From positions 84,501 through 148,500 of the forward strand of contig BQMJ01000022.1 in the NCBI GenBank assembly GCA_025991245.1: a stretch of DNA of 64,000 nt, given 5' to 3'. The notes under the pieces are model-generated. The model was not told the DNA's origin. It made no database searches and saw only the letters and a program-made list of their open reading frames with translations. This DNA comes from Galdieria partita. Its lineage: Eukaryota > Rhodophyta > Bangiophyceae > Galdieriales > Galdieriaceae. Position numbers and translations under genes: made by a program. Positions 1-12,754 of this stretch are shown here, in pieces (position 1 is the first letter of the stretch; every line of letters begins with the position of its first letter).

Positions 1-2
1 AT

Positions 3-2052
3 GATCATCTTTGGTATGAGTCATGGTGGAGTGTTTATGAGAATCTTCCAGCTTTAGTAACCTACAGAAGAGAAGTTCAAGACTTTTTCTTTCGAGCCAA
101 TGATTCCATTGCTAAGCGTTGGTGTCGAATTGCTGATGGTTTTCGATTGGATTCTCCTCAACAAATCAGTCATGAGTATTGGTCGGGTTTCCGAACAGCA
201 GTAAAACAAGTCAAATCAGATGCCTTTATTGTTGGTGAAGCTTGGCATTGGTAAGTAATGAATTGAGAATTCTGATTAGAATATAAACCATTCAAGGACG
301 GGAGATTATATCAACCATGGCTTTGAATGGGATTCCACTACAAACTATCAACTGATGACTTATGTGTTATCCTTTTGGAGAGACAGTCAATATTTAGATA
401 ATGATCATATATGGGGACAGAATGATCCATTGTCTCCTATGAGTCCTTCTCAGTTTATATATACTATAGAACAACTTTCAGATTTATATGCTCCTGAAGC
501 TTGGTATTCCATGTTGAATATGTTATCTAGTCATGATACCAGTCGAGCAGTCTTTGTCTTGGATCATCAGGCACAAAAGAATGATCCAAGTATCTTTCAT
601 GAGGACTATGACTGGTCAGATGCTTTGGCTCGATTGCGAGGAGCATTTTCGTTACTTATGAGTTTGGCTGGAGTACCTATGATTTATTATGGAGATGAAG
701 TTGGTTTAGTCGGTCCTCAGAATCTGGGAGTGACTCAGTTATGGGAAGACGATCCTTATTGTCGTCTTAGTTTTCCTTGGTTGGATGCAAGTGGAACTCC
801 TTGGGCAAAACATTTAAGAACTGAACAAGGACAGAATATTACCCGCAGTCATGTTCAATTGTTATTAAAGGCGAGAAGAGAGATTCGAGCACTTCGAACG
901 GGATCTATTCAACCTTTGGTTATGGATGACTCTAGAGGAATTTTAGTACTTCTTCGTGGTGATCCTCGAACTACGGATATTGCCATTGTAGCTATCAATC
1001 GAGGCAGGGAAGGTTGGAAAAAGAGACAACAAGTAAGAATCAACATTCGAAGTATCAACCTTCCAGAAGGATTAGGTTTTTATGATTTCATGGGTCAAGT
1101 GAAGGAACGTGTTGTATCGAATCCTCAAGATGGTTATATAAGGTTCAACCTGGAGCCTTGGGAGACTTGTATTTTAATTCCTGAAGATAAGAATGCCTGG
1201 AGAAAAGCTCTAGAAAGACGACCTCCAGCTCTCACAGGCTTGCAAGCTATAGTGGATCGAAATATGCATAGACCAAATACGACCGTAATCTTATCATGGG
1301 ATCCTGTTGCACCCCATGCAGATGGAACAGAAAGAAAAGTAATCTATGTTGTTAGCAGAAGTTTGTTATCAAGTCGAGGATTTGAAGTTGTGGGAGAAAC
1401 TTGGGATACCCAATGGAAGGATATTGTGGATTCCTTTTTAGCAGGAGAAGAGACACAACCACGACCTTTAGTTCCAGGAACAATTGGAGATACTTCTAAT
1501 GAAGCTCCCTCTTCTGAAGAATCCAATTCCCACAATCAGTCTCAGCCTTGGCCTTCAGATCAAGAACAAGGATATCCTGGAATTTTGTTTCCAAGGAAGT
1601 GGATTCCTAGTCATGCCAGAATTCGACTTGACTCGTTAGATAAGAATGATATGGTTAGCTATTCAAAAGTAGAATCGGGACAAGATATTTCCATTGGACA
1701 AAGTTTACTATTTCATGTTCGACATTGGATTAGAAGAGATGCCAACTCTGAGAGTAATAATAGTGGATTGGGAACTGAACGAACTATATATTATATGGTT
1801 GAAGCAATGGATACAGAAACCAAACTTCTCGGTGATGACACTGCCAATCCCTTATCGGTAAAAGTACCATTTATAAGCAGGAATGACCGACAATATAGTC
1901 AGCTTACAAAGAACTTGAGAGTTTCAACGCTTCCTTGGTTGTTAGGAGGTGTAATGGTATTATCCTTGTTGTTATGGACTATTATCCATAAGAGTCTTCC
2001 TCGAAGACGAGTGACTCATAGCGAAGAAATCACTCCATTGATACAGTCTTAA
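3..2052 (+). CDS. GH13 alpha-amylase-family glycosidase with C-terminal membrane anchor (5' partial)
   Basis: Retaining alpha-glucan hydrolase of family GH13, closest in motif style to neopullulanase/cyclomaltodextrinase. The gene runs off the left edge. Exon parts are 3..250 and 297..2052, joined by a 46-nt GT-AG intron that restores the frame. Conserved regions are visible in order: GFRLDSP (nucleophile Asp), VGEAWHW (acid/base Glu), SSHDTSRA (third acidic region, Ser in place of the usual Asn) and IYYGDEVG followed by a DDPYC..FPW segment. After a roughly 200-residue C-terminal extension there is one hydrophobic helix (about WLLGGVMVLSLLLWTII) and a short basic tail, so the enzyme is probably type-I membrane anchored with its catalytic part in the lumen or outside. 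Family assignment is firm; substrate and location are inferred. Confidence 0.88.
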
Positions 2053-2106
2053 TGTGACTCCTAATAAACAATTCAAATTAAGAGTTGGTTACTTTGTTAG
2101 GCTCTT

Positions 2107-3845
2107 ATGTTTGGTGGCATTCATCTTTTAGACTCTTTTGGTAAGTCTTTGGTACATATTGAAGTGGATGCAGCTTTATGGTTTGTTTGCTCTTTTTGAG
2201 GTTGAAACTTGTCAACTCATTACTTGGGTGTTTAGTACAGGAGTTGTAGAGAAGTTCCTTGTGGCATCGAAACAAAGTGCCAATCCTCCACCTATAATAG
2301 AAACTGAAAGAGCGGTATTGTATTCTGTGGTCTTCTCAGCCTCACCTTCTTTGAGATTATTGGCAGTTTCAAATAAGAGAAGAAGAAATGCAATGGCTAG
2401 TCTTGCGTTTTGTAGAAAACTTGCGAATCTCATTGAAGCTTATGCTGTTCCAGTATCCTTTATGGAACACGTCACAGGAACGACAAAGGAGGAAGACAGA
2501 CTTTTATTAGCCCTTATAGAAAGCAGAGAGTGTGTTTTAAACTGTTTCCTTATTATCATGTACTCTTTGCTATTCTCCTTTCCTCAAGACTTGCCTTTGG
2601 AAGTTTTGTATATATGGAAAGAATATGTAGCAAAGGAAACAACCATTTTTAAAAGACTAAAAAAGTCATTTGAAAGGTCATCTTATTTGGAACCAACTGA
2701 AATTCCTGTTCTGAAAGAGGCGCGCAAGAACGATATATCTTTGGCTAGCTTACAAGAAGCTCTAAGTAGAACATTGTGGCGTCCACGAGGTTTATTCTAC
2801 AACCGTAATGAAGTAGGTATTGGAAACCAACTGTTACCTTGTGTAAGACAATATCTCTTTATAGGTATTTATTGATATTACAGAACATTTGGACTGTATT
2901 TATTCTTCGTCTGGAAAGGAGATCTTATCTCAAGTGAAAGGCACTGTAGTTTTACATAATTTCTTAAGCGGGATGCCAGAATGTAGAATGCTCATCAATA
3001 GTAAATTGACAAAGCTATCACAAGTGACACCTCATAAAGGTGCTCCAGATACTGACTTGCGTGGTATTGCTGGAGTTGTTGGTGTATCATTAGATTCTAT
3101 TAGTTTGGACGATATTCGATATCATCCTTGTGTCGATTTAAAACTTGTGGAAGAATTAGATGCAGTGTCCTTTATTCCTCCTGATGGCACTTTTACTTTG
3201 CTTGAATATCGTTCATCTAAACTCAAGTCACCTTTGTTGGTGGAAGGAATAGGATATTTTAGAGAGGAAGGAATGGAAGCCAACTTGGAATTGAAGGTAA
3301 GAAGTATATATATCCATGCATATATACTTATATGTTTTTGGATGAATAGGTAAAGAGTAATCTATCCAACCAAATGAAACTTTTTGAATGGAAAGCTGAA
3401 CAAGTTACTGTAACAGTAGAGTTACCTCAAAGACCTTACCAAGTGAAAGCGAGGTCTTCCAATGGAGGAAAGTGGAAGTGGTCCAAAGAGCAAAGTTGTT
3501 TTACTTGGGAGTTGAAGAAAGCAGTTTCTGATAGAGAATATAAACTCAATTTAGATATTGTTTTTGATACTCCATTGGACAAAAGAAAGTGAGTCTGTTT
3601 TGCTTATGACCTTTAGTTTGCTGATATCGCTTGACAGGATGTTGTACAGTGTCATTGATGTTAATTTTATGATTCCTGATGAAACCCTAACAGGATTCAG
3701 TATACTCAGTTTTCTTGTGAAGGAACCGAAAATGGACTATTCTACTGCCAAATTTATAAAATATGAAACCAAAACGAGTCATTTTGAAAGACGATTGACA
3801 TGGCAAATGCAATCCAATTCGACTCGCTTGTGGGGTTGTCAATAA
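2107..3845 (+). CDS. Clathrin-adaptor medium (mu) subunit, AP-3-like
   Basis: Medium chain of a heterotetrameric adaptor complex, which selects cargo for vesicles. Exons 2107..2180, 2236..2812, 2865..3296, 3350..3588 and 3638..3845 close to 509 codons. The N-terminal longin-like part starts MFGGIHLLDSFG. The mu homology domain has LSGMPECRMLINSKL, the DIRYHPCVDLK stretch and SFIPPDGTFTLLEY, all hallmarks of mu chains; LSGMPE most resembles AP-3 mu. The C-terminus keeps the final beta strands (VNFMIPDETLTGF). It is longer than the usual 420 or so residues because of an insertion near residues 110-180. The first donor is GTTTGT, a type seen in other genes here. AP-3 rather than another AP is a judgement from a few motifs. 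Confidence 0.78.
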
Positions 3846-3884
3846 AACTTTACTGACAACATATTTATACGTGGAGTACAAACT

Positions 3885-4786
3885 ATGCAGTTTATTTCTG
3901 AAACTGTCACTCTGAAGAGTTGTACGATAGTTAGCTCATCTACAAATACTAAGAATTTAGATACAAATAAGGGAGAAGAAGAACTGGAAGACTTGGTTCC
4001 TTTGGTACCTCACTGTAGACAGAGTTTTTATTGGGATTGTGGTTTAGCGTGTTCTTATATGATTTTGCGTTATTACGGCCTCCAAGTGCCTATTACTGAA
4101 CTTTACGAAAAGTTTTGGACTCAAAGTGTCTGGACCATCGACCTGGTTCACTTACTGCACATTTATGGGTTGCAATTGACTTATTGTACAACTACTTTGG
4201 GTGTCAGAATGGAATACAGCAAGCAAGAATTCTATCAACCCCATTTTGAAGCAGATAAAATTAGAGTTCAGCGCTTGTTTGGAACAGCAAAGTCACACAA
4301 CTTGAAAATTTTGAAAAAGTCGGTTTCACTTGAAGAGTTAAAGAAAAGACTAGCAAGAGGTTGTTTTCTACGAAACTATTCAAATAATACTGGTTTTCAG
4401 AATAATTCAGAAAGAAGGGAGTTATTACTGTTGTTAGTGGATAAGAGACTTTTAAAGTGCAATCTATGTCAACGCAAGACTTCACTTTTGAATTGGTTTA
4501 GAAAGTTGTGTTATCCTGGTTTTTTGGGTCACTACGTTGTACTTTGGGGTTATTGTCCTCGAAAAGATATTTTCTGGTATTCGGATCCAGCTAGTTGTCA
4601 AAGTATGTAAACTTTGTATCAGATGGACACTTAACAGAGCTCTTTTAAGGATTTTGTACTATGAGAAGTGAAGTGCTGGAGCAGTGTAGAAAATCGTATG
4701 GTACAGATGAAGACCTCGTTATTGTCCATGGCTTTCACAAACCGTCTGAACTTCAGTTTACGTCGTCTATGGATACTGTTACATGA
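3885..4786 (+). CDS. GUCD1 / plant guanylyl-cyclase-1-type protein (papain-like fold)
   Basis: Member of Pfam Guanylate_cyc_2, the family of human GUCD1 and plant GC1; the cyclase name is historical and the fold is that of a cysteine peptidase. Exons 3885..4602 and 4650..4786 give 284 residues. Family motifs appear in order: SFYWDCGLACSYMILRYYG (candidate catalytic Cys), TQSVWTIDLVHLL, a LLVDKRLLKCNLC segment, GHYVVLWGY (candidate His) and the C-terminal KSYGTDEDLVIV. The second exon is too short to be obvious as an ORF but matches the family's end closely. It lies 39 nt downstream of the mu-adaptin stop. The family is clear; biochemical role is unsettled. Confidence 0.85.
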
Positions 4787-5295
4787 CAGTCATTAAGCGA
4801 GAGAGAGGAACACGTTTCATTGTTTCATATATATTTGTACGCCTCTTTCGACACCAACAAGCTAAATAATACAAAGTTGTTGGCTTCCTTGAGGCAGTTT
4901 CTTCTTGGCACTAAAAAAACATCTGGCAGGAGCATGTTATGAAGAAACTATCTCAGCAGACTCCCGTGGCATAAGTGCCTAGTCTTCAGGATATGCACTT
5001 TCTTAGGTTGTCCTCGTACTCTCTCTGTTTATTGTCGAATATCAATCCGTTCCCGTTGAGAACGTATCATTGACGGCGAGAAATGTTGATCATTGATTGA
5101 AGAATTGTTGTTGTACAAGAATAGTGACAACTGAAGAATATTGGAACATAAACCATGTGAAGTATTTCTTGACAATTATATTTACTCAGACATATCTAAC
5201 ACTTATTCCAAATGATAAGTTGGGTATCTAATTAATTTGTTTTCATATAAAAACATTCCATTAGTTCAATCGTATTATCACCTCTCATCTTATTT
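4787..5295. other. Intergenic stretch between convergent genes
   Basis: About 500 bases between the stops of the GUCD1-type gene and the minus-strand RING gene. I find no reading frame with recognisable homology, no tRNA-like cloverleaf and no clear repeat. It should hold the 3' ends of both transcripts. A short self-complementary segment near 4835-4880 (GTTGGTGTCG/GTTGTTGGC neighbourhood) is weak. Confidence 0.4.
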
Positions 5296-6111
5296 CTAGC
5301 GCACAACATGTAAAGGCATATCGAGATAATTCCTCCAAATCTCCTGTTGAACATTTGGACTTGTCGTATTATAAACTCTCCTTCGGTCATCGTCACTATC
5401 CGTATGATGTGTATTTGGTATGTTTGTCTGTTCCACATTCTCCAAATAAACACATACTTTACATAATGGACACTGTGTCGACTTTGATAGCCACTGACTA
5501 AGACAGTTACTATGGAAAAAGTGTGCACAGTGAAGCATTCGTATTGAGCAGTCAACTTCGAAATCTTCTAAACATATAACACAAATGTTATGGTCCCTTA
5601 GTACCTGATTAAATAGCCATTCAGCTTGTTCATCGTTTCCCTTTAGGTATACTGCAAATAATATCCTTTCCAATATATTCTTTCCCTTATTTTCAAACAT
5701 CGTATGTGAAGGGTTTTGAGCTTCAACAATTATTTGTTCGTCCTCCAAGTGTAACTTGGCGTCATTGGGTGAAGTTGAACAGCTATTGGAAGATATAGAA
5801 ATAGCATTCTCAATATCTGTATCCTTACAAATACTCGAATCCTGAACAGGTGCCATGTACTTGCAATACTTGAACAGCTCTCTCAGTTGGGGTCTCACCT
5901 TATGAAAAGAGTGCTTATCTCCATAAACCAATTCTGGAGCTACCTCATCGAGTTTTGCAGAATGCAAGGGAAGGAAGCTAAAGACTGCTCTTGAAGGTAC
6001 ACCTAACGAATTGTGACCTCCTTGTCTGGACGGAGGTGGAAATTGGCTTTCTAAAATTCGGCCTGTTCTACCTCTCTTTAGAAGAACAGAAGCAGAGCAT
6101 ATACTCAACAT
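5296..6111 (-). CDS. RING-H2 finger protein, probable E3 ubiquitin ligase
   Basis: Single-exon gene of 271 codons. Near residues 178-222 it has a C3H2C3 RING-H2: C-V-I-C-L-E-D-F, then CAHFFHSNCLSQWL and CPLC, with all eight zinc ligands in the expected spacing. No transmembrane helix or second domain is evident; the N-terminal half is polar with a Pro-rich patch (QFPPPSRQGG). RING-H2 proteins recruit E2 enzymes and transfer ubiquitin; the substrate cannot be guessed. ATG at 6111 is the first in frame. It is divergent from ELP1, with 227 nt between the starts. Confidence 0.75.
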   Translation of the reverse strand: MLSICSASVLLKRGRTGRILESQFPPPSRQGGHNSLGVPSRAVFSFLPLHSAKLDEVAPELVYGDKHSFHKVRPQLRELFKYCKYMAPVQDSSICKDTDIENAISISSNSCSTSPNDAKLHLEDEQIIVEAQNPSHTMFENKGKNILERILFAVYLKGNDEQAEWLFNQVLRDHNICVICLEDFEVDCSIRMLHCAHFFHSNCLSQWLSKSTQCPLCKVCVYLENVEQTNIPNTHHTDSDDDRRRVYNTTSPNVQQEIWRNYLDMPLHVVR

Positions 6112-6338
6112 AATAAAGAGATAAATACTTAGCGTCTAACAACACAACTTATGTGAGAAACAATTAGTTTATAAAGTCAATAAAACGTACGACTATCACA
6201 GCTGTATCCATATAGAAGTTGATATGAACTCCAAATATCTCCTCTCTTATCTCCACATAGTTCACACAAAGATTTTCGATAAGAATATCCGAATTGAGTT
6301 GGGCAACACTTCCTCTTCATAGTTAGAAAGCTTGGATC

Positions 6339-9300
6339 ATGCAAAATTTAGTTTGTAGACATATATCATCGACATTTATTAACGAGAGCGATTGCACAAT
6401 TCAGTTTTTATCCTGTTTACAAGTTTCAAAACATGCAATATTTACTTTGGCTATTGAGTCTAACGGTGAAGATTCCTGTTCTATTTTTCTTTTTGCTAGC
6501 CAACAACTATCGTCTACTTTTGAAAGTGGATTAGTGTGGGACTTGTCCAAGTGTTCCTTTGTAAAGACCCATATAGTAGATTGCAAGTCCACCAATAGAA
6601 TATCGGGCTTTTTGTATTTGGAAGAGATCGACACCGTTGTTTTATCACTTGGCTCTGGTGAGATTTTCCAGATTCCATGCCTTTTCAACTACCCAACAAA
6701 CAATACTCGGCGAGACGTGCTATTGGAAGGTTTTGGACAAGTAGAAACCATAGGTATGTTCCCACAAGGCATTCACAGTATGAAGTCAAGTCCAGACGGC
6801 GAAGTACTATGTCTTTTAACTGGCAAGTCCCAAGTACAAATTGTCTTTATGGCTACCGAGGATTGGGTCATACTGAGTCAGCAAGACATAGGCTCTTTGG
6901 AAGATTGTGATGGCTTATCGCAGTTGGAAAGTTTTCCAAATGCTTGGAATATTTCATGGCGCTCGGACGGTGCATTTGTGTCAGTAACTTATCCTATTGG
7001 TTCGACCAACAAAATCCGACTGCAGACATTTCGTCGAGAACGGTTTACATTAGAGAGTAGTTGTGAAGAAGTTTGGGAAAGCAATTCTTGTTGTATAGAT
7101 TGGCAACCAAGAATAGGAGGAGCAATAGCAGCTCATCTCTCCAACGAAAGCATTATTCGGTTTTATGAAACCAACGGACTTTCTTTGAGACGTTTATATT
7201 TGGAAACGGAAATATATGGCAAACAATTGCAATGGTCAGAACAATGTCATATTTTGGTATGTGGAGATGAAACTAGAATTAGAATATTCTGTCATAGCAA
7301 CTATCATTGGTATTTGAAACAAGAATGGATATTTTCCGAATTGGGAGAGATTGCTGTATTTCAAATTGTACAAGACAAAGTTGTTACCGATCGACATATT
7401 TTATATGTTTTGACAACCAATGGAAGGATGTTTTGCTTTGTTTTTCAATGGCAGTTTGATATTTGTAAGAAGCCTTGTGAAGATGATTGTTATTTGGCAG
7501 CGATTGATGGAAATGAAATAGCGATAACTATTTTATCTCAACAGATAATCCCTGCACCATTATGTTCACTTGTTTTGGTATGTAGTTGTTCTGTTCAACG
7601 AGTAGAATTGGATAGCAAAGGAGGATGTCTTGCTTTATTATCGAATGGAACTATGGAATATTTCTCCTATTCAGTGATTATGAAAACAGCTTGTGAAAGT
7701 GATCAAGTCACTTGGACTAAAGGGAAACAATTGGAAAATAGTTTGGATAAGATTTACAAAGAAAGTAAGAAACAACATAACCCAACAAAATGTTGTCAAA
7801 GTAGGTATTTGTTGCCGCTTTGTATAGAACAAAAACGAGGACTGGTATGGAAAGCGTTGGCATTGCGTCCTGTACTATACAGTGATGAGGATATATCTTT
7901 GCGTATCCTAATGATGGGTGAAAGACTGCAAATGTATTTATGTAGTTGTCAACAAGGAAAGTGGGATTATCAGTTGGAGTTGTCATATGAAGAGTTTAGG
8001 AAAGTGAATCAGATGGAAAAAGTTTGTTTGGATGTTCAACCAGTGATATCCAAGGAAGACAGTTGCTCACAAATACTTGTCGTTTGCTTATTTGAGAATA
8101 GTATTTCCTTGAGAGATCTCATGGAATGCGACAGGAAAGACTATTGGAATGTATCCTTGCAAGCTTTAGGTTTGAGAGGTAGTCAAATAGTACGTTGGAG
8201 AAGCATCGACTTGAAGAAGGGAGTGAAGGAATCAAATATGAATCATATGGCAATTTTATTTTTAGATGACCATGGAAGACTTTGGATGGCTACTCCATTA
8301 GGGTCAATGAGTAAGTCTTCGAATGAGTCATCTTTATTCTTGTTGATATCAGAAGAATGTGTGGATTTTGAAGTTATTTCTGATTTTGTGTTCTTTACTA
8401 GTCGTTTGCACAAATTGTACAGTTATCCTATGAATAGCATTTTGCATGTTTTTGAAGAGAATACTTTTACAACGGAAATATATCGAAAATTGGAATGGAA
8501 TGAAAAACAAATAGATTGTCGTCCTATCGATCGTTTCTCACGAATAGTCAGTTTTATTACTGATAAGACTGCTAAAAGAAACAACTGTTTGATTTTACAA
8601 GCTCCCAGAGGAAATTTGGAATGTGTTGTTCCTAGAGTGGTTATTCAAAGCATAGTAGAAAGACATATCGAACATGGATCATATAGAGAGGCGTACAGGT
8701 AGGGCATTTGTATGATCAAAGTAGTATGTCCAGTTATGAAATAATGTTTATGAATGATAGTTTATGTCGACGACATCGTTTGCCTATGGACATATTGGTT
8801 GAGAAGAATCCAGAAAGGTTCAAAGAGAATATTTTGGATTTTATAAAACAGTTCAAGGATCCTGAACACTTGAATACCTTTGTTTCAATGCTAGGATCTG
8901 AACAACAAGTGGGTAATTGCTTTAAGAGTATGTTTGAAGTTGACCAAGGCATATATGAAAAGGATATTATTCGAAATGAATGGTGTAATATGTTGATTGA
9001 AGCTCTTCAGCAATTGAGTTTTGAGCCAAAATATCGATATCCTCTTATCTGTGCTTTTCTTCAAAAGAAGCCACCTGATGTATGTGGTGCCCTTCAAGTT
9101 TTGCAGTTGGATAGAACAACTGCTCATTCTGCAGAAGTTGCATGGATGGAAGACTTGATGGATTTTTTATTGTTGCTCACAAAAGACTCTGTTTTGGTCT
9201 TTCGAGAAGCATTGGGTTTATATGACTTGTCTTTGGCAGCTTTGGTTGTGGAAAGAGCTTCAGATTTGGATCCCGCTTATTATGGAGCATTGTTACAACG

Positions 9301-10755
9301 ACTGAACGATAATTGTTCCGAGAAACAGAAATATCTTATTGATTTGGAATTGGGTAATAACCAAATGAATTACTTTGTAAGAAATAGATTCTGATTCTGA
9401 TTACAGGAAATATGGAAAGTGCACTACGTCATTTGTTTGCTTTTTCTACTTTTCCTGCGGATAGCGATGCAGTGATAGAATTTGCTATTCAGCATCAATT
9501 GTTTCCACTTGCTTGTTCACTGTTTGCAGAATATCCAGAAATGCTCAATCGCGTTCGAGAAGCATATGCTTACCATTTATCTCAGCAAGGACAACATCTT
9601 GAAGCAGCTTGTTTCTATTCACTGATTAAACAAGATGACTTGGCAAGGGATGAATACAAACGAGCGTGTGTATGGCAATTAGTTATATATTTGGGTTATA
9701 AGCTACTTTGGAAACGCTTGTCTTTATCAGATGAAGATGTTAAACATAGGACAGATGGGAGGAAGGATAGATGGAATCTTGACCAGGACTTTGTCGCGGA
9801 AATTGAATCTCTTGTTGAGTACCTTAAACTGAATGGAAAGGGAAAGGAAGCAGCATTTATGATGGTGGATTATTTGAATGATCCAAAAAGTGCTTTAGAA
9901 CAACTCATTCATATGGAAGAATGGTTAGATGCAATAAGTATCTTGGGCCGAATACCACTGCAAGAATTGGGGAATATAGTACAAACCATATGGCAGCCAG
10001 CATTGATAAATGCAGTGCAAGAACATTGTGAAGAATATAAAGAAATTGCGAATAAGATGCGCTATAATTGTGAAAGGTTGAAGCAAGTAAGATGTATGAA
10101 GGAAAACATCAACACAATGGAAGATGAGTCTATGAATGCATACTTGGAAGAAGAAGTGTTGTCTGAGTCAGATGCCTCGTCTCAAAGTGCGTCAAGGTAA
10201 GCAGTTGTGGATGTTCAAGTTTGTTTTATTCATTTTGATATAGTTTGGGTGAATGGACTATGTCTTCAGATACTAGCAAGGCAAGTTTATATTCATTATT
10301 ATCCAAAAAAGGTCAACGACGCAAGGCAAAAAAGAAGAAGAAGAGCAAAAAGATAAAACCAGTATGTCTCTAGATGCTTGAAAGATAATCATTGTTGACT
10401 GTTTGTTAGGGAGATCCTCGTGAAGAAGAATACTTGGTAGACTACTTGCCAAAGATGATACCTTCTTCTACCGAATGGGATGTACTCAATCAGCTTCTTC
10501 AGTGTTTGATTGGTATGTGCATGGAAAAGGAAGCGCATAAACTTTACGAGTAAGTGAGTCTATTTGGAGTTGCTTGGCTTTTTTGACTGTGCTATTAGAG
10601 TAATGAAACAGTTTGCATCTGTTGTACAAGGACTTCCTGAAGATATTGCAGGTAGGGTGCTTGTTGGAATCGTGCTTCGTCTTCTAAATATTCATTTCTT
10701 GTAAGGTCGAAATCGTTTTGTGGAACTTTTCCAAGAATGGAAATGTTTAGAGTAA
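6339..10755 (+). CDS. ELP1: Elongator complex protein 1 (ELP1/IKI3/IKAP)
   Basis: Scaffold subunit of Elongator, which modifies wobble uridines of tRNA in the cytosol. Exons 6339..8698, 8761..9353, 9407..10196, 10244..10361, 10410..10549, 10599..10651 and 10706..10755 sum to 4104 nt, giving 1367 residues, close to human ELP1 (1332). Evidence: N-terminal WD40-like propellers, the hallmark LQAPRGNLE, then R-x-x-R-L-P-M-D with V-E-K-N-P..F (matches INLNLIYDHNP of homologues), TPR-like helical repeats including EAACFYSLIKQDDLA, and a Lys-rich C-terminal segment (GQRRKAKKKKKSKK) equivalent to the tRNA-binding basic region. The last two exons are 53 and 50 nt. All splice phases agree. Confidence 0.93.
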
Positions 10756-10811
10756 AAATTGTCAACGGTTCATTTCATTCTTTGGGTATATCGTTTAGAT
10801 ATTTGTAGAAT

Positions 10812-11769
10812 ATGGTTATGTTCACAACTCTTACAAAACGTTTGCTTCTAGGCAAGTAAAGAGATAGAAGTTTTATGAAGTTCTCAAGTTTTTGGTTGTA
10901 ATAGTTGTCCTTTGTTGTTGGGTGCCTCTCGTCTTTAGTGAACAACAAGAAGCCCTTTCGTTGCCTTCGTATACGTTGATCAGTGCTCTGGAAGTCTTCA
11001 GCGACTCTGCACCCCACCCACTGAGTAGGAATCTTCCTTCTTCGAACGAGATAGAAATAGCATATTCTTTTAGTACCACAAGTGAAGAGAAAAGTGAGAC
11101 TGTATCCCAAACTCGCTTTGCTTGAATCGGTCCTCAATCAATATCGTAGGTATTCAGCCGGGAACTTTGGTGGATTGTTTAGTTGGAGTGGCAAACGGTG
11201 GTCCGTTTCCGTATAGAGTATTGGCAATTGGTGGAGCACTGCATTCTCCTTTGCAGTTCAACTATTACGTGCAGAATTTCTCTCTCCTTTATGTGAACTA
11301 TACAATTGGCCCTGGAAAGGAGTTGACCTTTTCTTATCGTTTTCAACCACATATTCAACTTGAACCTGCAAACTATATCATGTCCCTCGACCTATTTTAT
11401 GAAGGAGAACCTCTAGAGGAAATGACAAAAGGTCAAGAGAGAACCTTGAGTTCTGTAATGTTTCGTACAACTTTTCACAATGCTAGTCTTGCTATGAAAG
11501 ATGAGAGCAGCCCTGTGGATAATCGAATGTTTTACGTAGCACTAGTTGTTATTGTGACGCTGTTATTATTTGCATTCTCATTTTATAGATTCTTTTATCC
11601 GACTCTAAAACCCAAGGCGAAAAAGTTAGTCAGCAGTTCAAACAAGTCTTCCAACCAGAACGACGTGAAGGATTGGCTACAGGGACATCATGAAGTTTTG
11701 AAAGCAAGTAATATGGTGAATCAAAAGCGCAGTATTTCACCAAATAGCAGAAATGTGAAAAATGAATAA
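10812..11769 (+). CDS. SSR1: Translocon-associated protein alpha subunit (TRAP-alpha/SSR1)
   Basis: ER membrane subunit of the TRAP complex, which assists Sec61-dependent translocation. Exons 10812..10851, 10905..11093 and 11150..11769 give 282 residues (human about 286). The first intron needs a GC-AG border (TAG|GCAAGT); only this joins an ATG to the signal peptide (LTKRLLLVVLCCWVPLVFS). Next come an acidic/Ser-rich lumenal stretch and the conserved lumenal domain (GTLVDCLVGVANGG, NYYVQNFSLLYVNYTIGPG, FSYRFQP). One transmembrane helix near residue 200 is followed by a basic cytosolic tail. It starts 57 nt after the ELP1 stop. Confidence 0.88.
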
Positions 11770-11816
11770 AATTCATTCCAAAGAAAAAATGAGAAATTGC
11801 GCCACGATTCATTTCA

Positions 11817-12754
11817 ATGTTGAGAGGCAAGGCATTAGGACTTGCAGGACTTCGAAGAGAGCAGCAAGTGAGAGAAGCAATCGACTATATAGCAAGTTCG
11901 TTTCGTAAAGAACTTTATGAGTCACTTCAAAAGCAACTTGATATTTTTCGAGAGAATTTGGTTTTGTTTGCCAGAAAGTACAGGAAAAAGATTGAAAATG
12001 AGCCAGTAAGCTTATATTGAAAGCCTCAAGCTTTTTAGTTATTCTTATTGTTGTAGGAGTTTCGAGCTCAGTTTCATCGTTTATGTGTTTCAGTAGGAGT
12101 TGACCCACTGGTTTCCAAAAAGGGTTTTTGGGAAGAAATTCTCGGAATAGGAGACTTTTACTATGAACTGGCTGTGAAAATCAGTGAAATTTGCATTGCA
12201 ACCAGAGGCATAAATGGTGGTTTGATATTGTTGGATGAAATCAAACGGTTGCTTGATAATCATAACGAAGGAAAGCTTACTCGAAGATCATCCAAAAGAG
12301 CTTTATTGCGAAACAGCTACCAAATTTCCAGGTAAGAGTGTCGTTAATACACGACTGAGTAAATATTCACACATCTGTTTATTACGTACATAGAGACGAT
12401 ATCGAGAGAGCAGTTCAACGCATCCAAGTTTTGGGAAAGGCGTACTCCATAGTATCCTTTGGAAACATTCGATATATTCGATCAGTTCCAGGTGAACTCT
12501 CACACGATCACTCTTGTGTTTTAGCAACCGCAAAGGTAGTTTTTATTTTTGTTATAGCGTGGCAACATGTAACTGTTCTTTAGAAGCAAGGCTTTACAAC
12601 TGAGAGCAAATTGATAGCGAGTTTGAAGTGGTCCAAAGAAAGAGTTGTACTTGCATTGAAGGGATTGTTGGAAATGGAACTTGCATGGATTGATGACCAA
12701 GGAACAGAATGCCTATATTGGTTTCCATCACTATATTATCCGATAGATGACTAA
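11817..12754 (+). CDS. SNF8: ESCRT-II subunit VPS22/SNF8 (EAP30)
   Basis: Winged-helix subunit of ESCRT-II, which acts in sorting of ubiquitinated cargo at endosomes. Exons 11817..12005, 12057..12331, 12394..12535 and 12584..12754 sum to 777 nt, giving 258 residues, the same length as human SNF8. Conserved features: N-terminal [67 protein letters not shown] and the C-terminal winged helix with a YWFPSLY-type ending. The start lies 47 nt after the TRAP-alpha stop on the same strand. Confidence 0.93.

Noticed and set aside
4787-5295. A possible snRNA/snoRNA gene
   Set aside because: I looked for U3, U4, U5 and U6 core boxes and found no convincing set.
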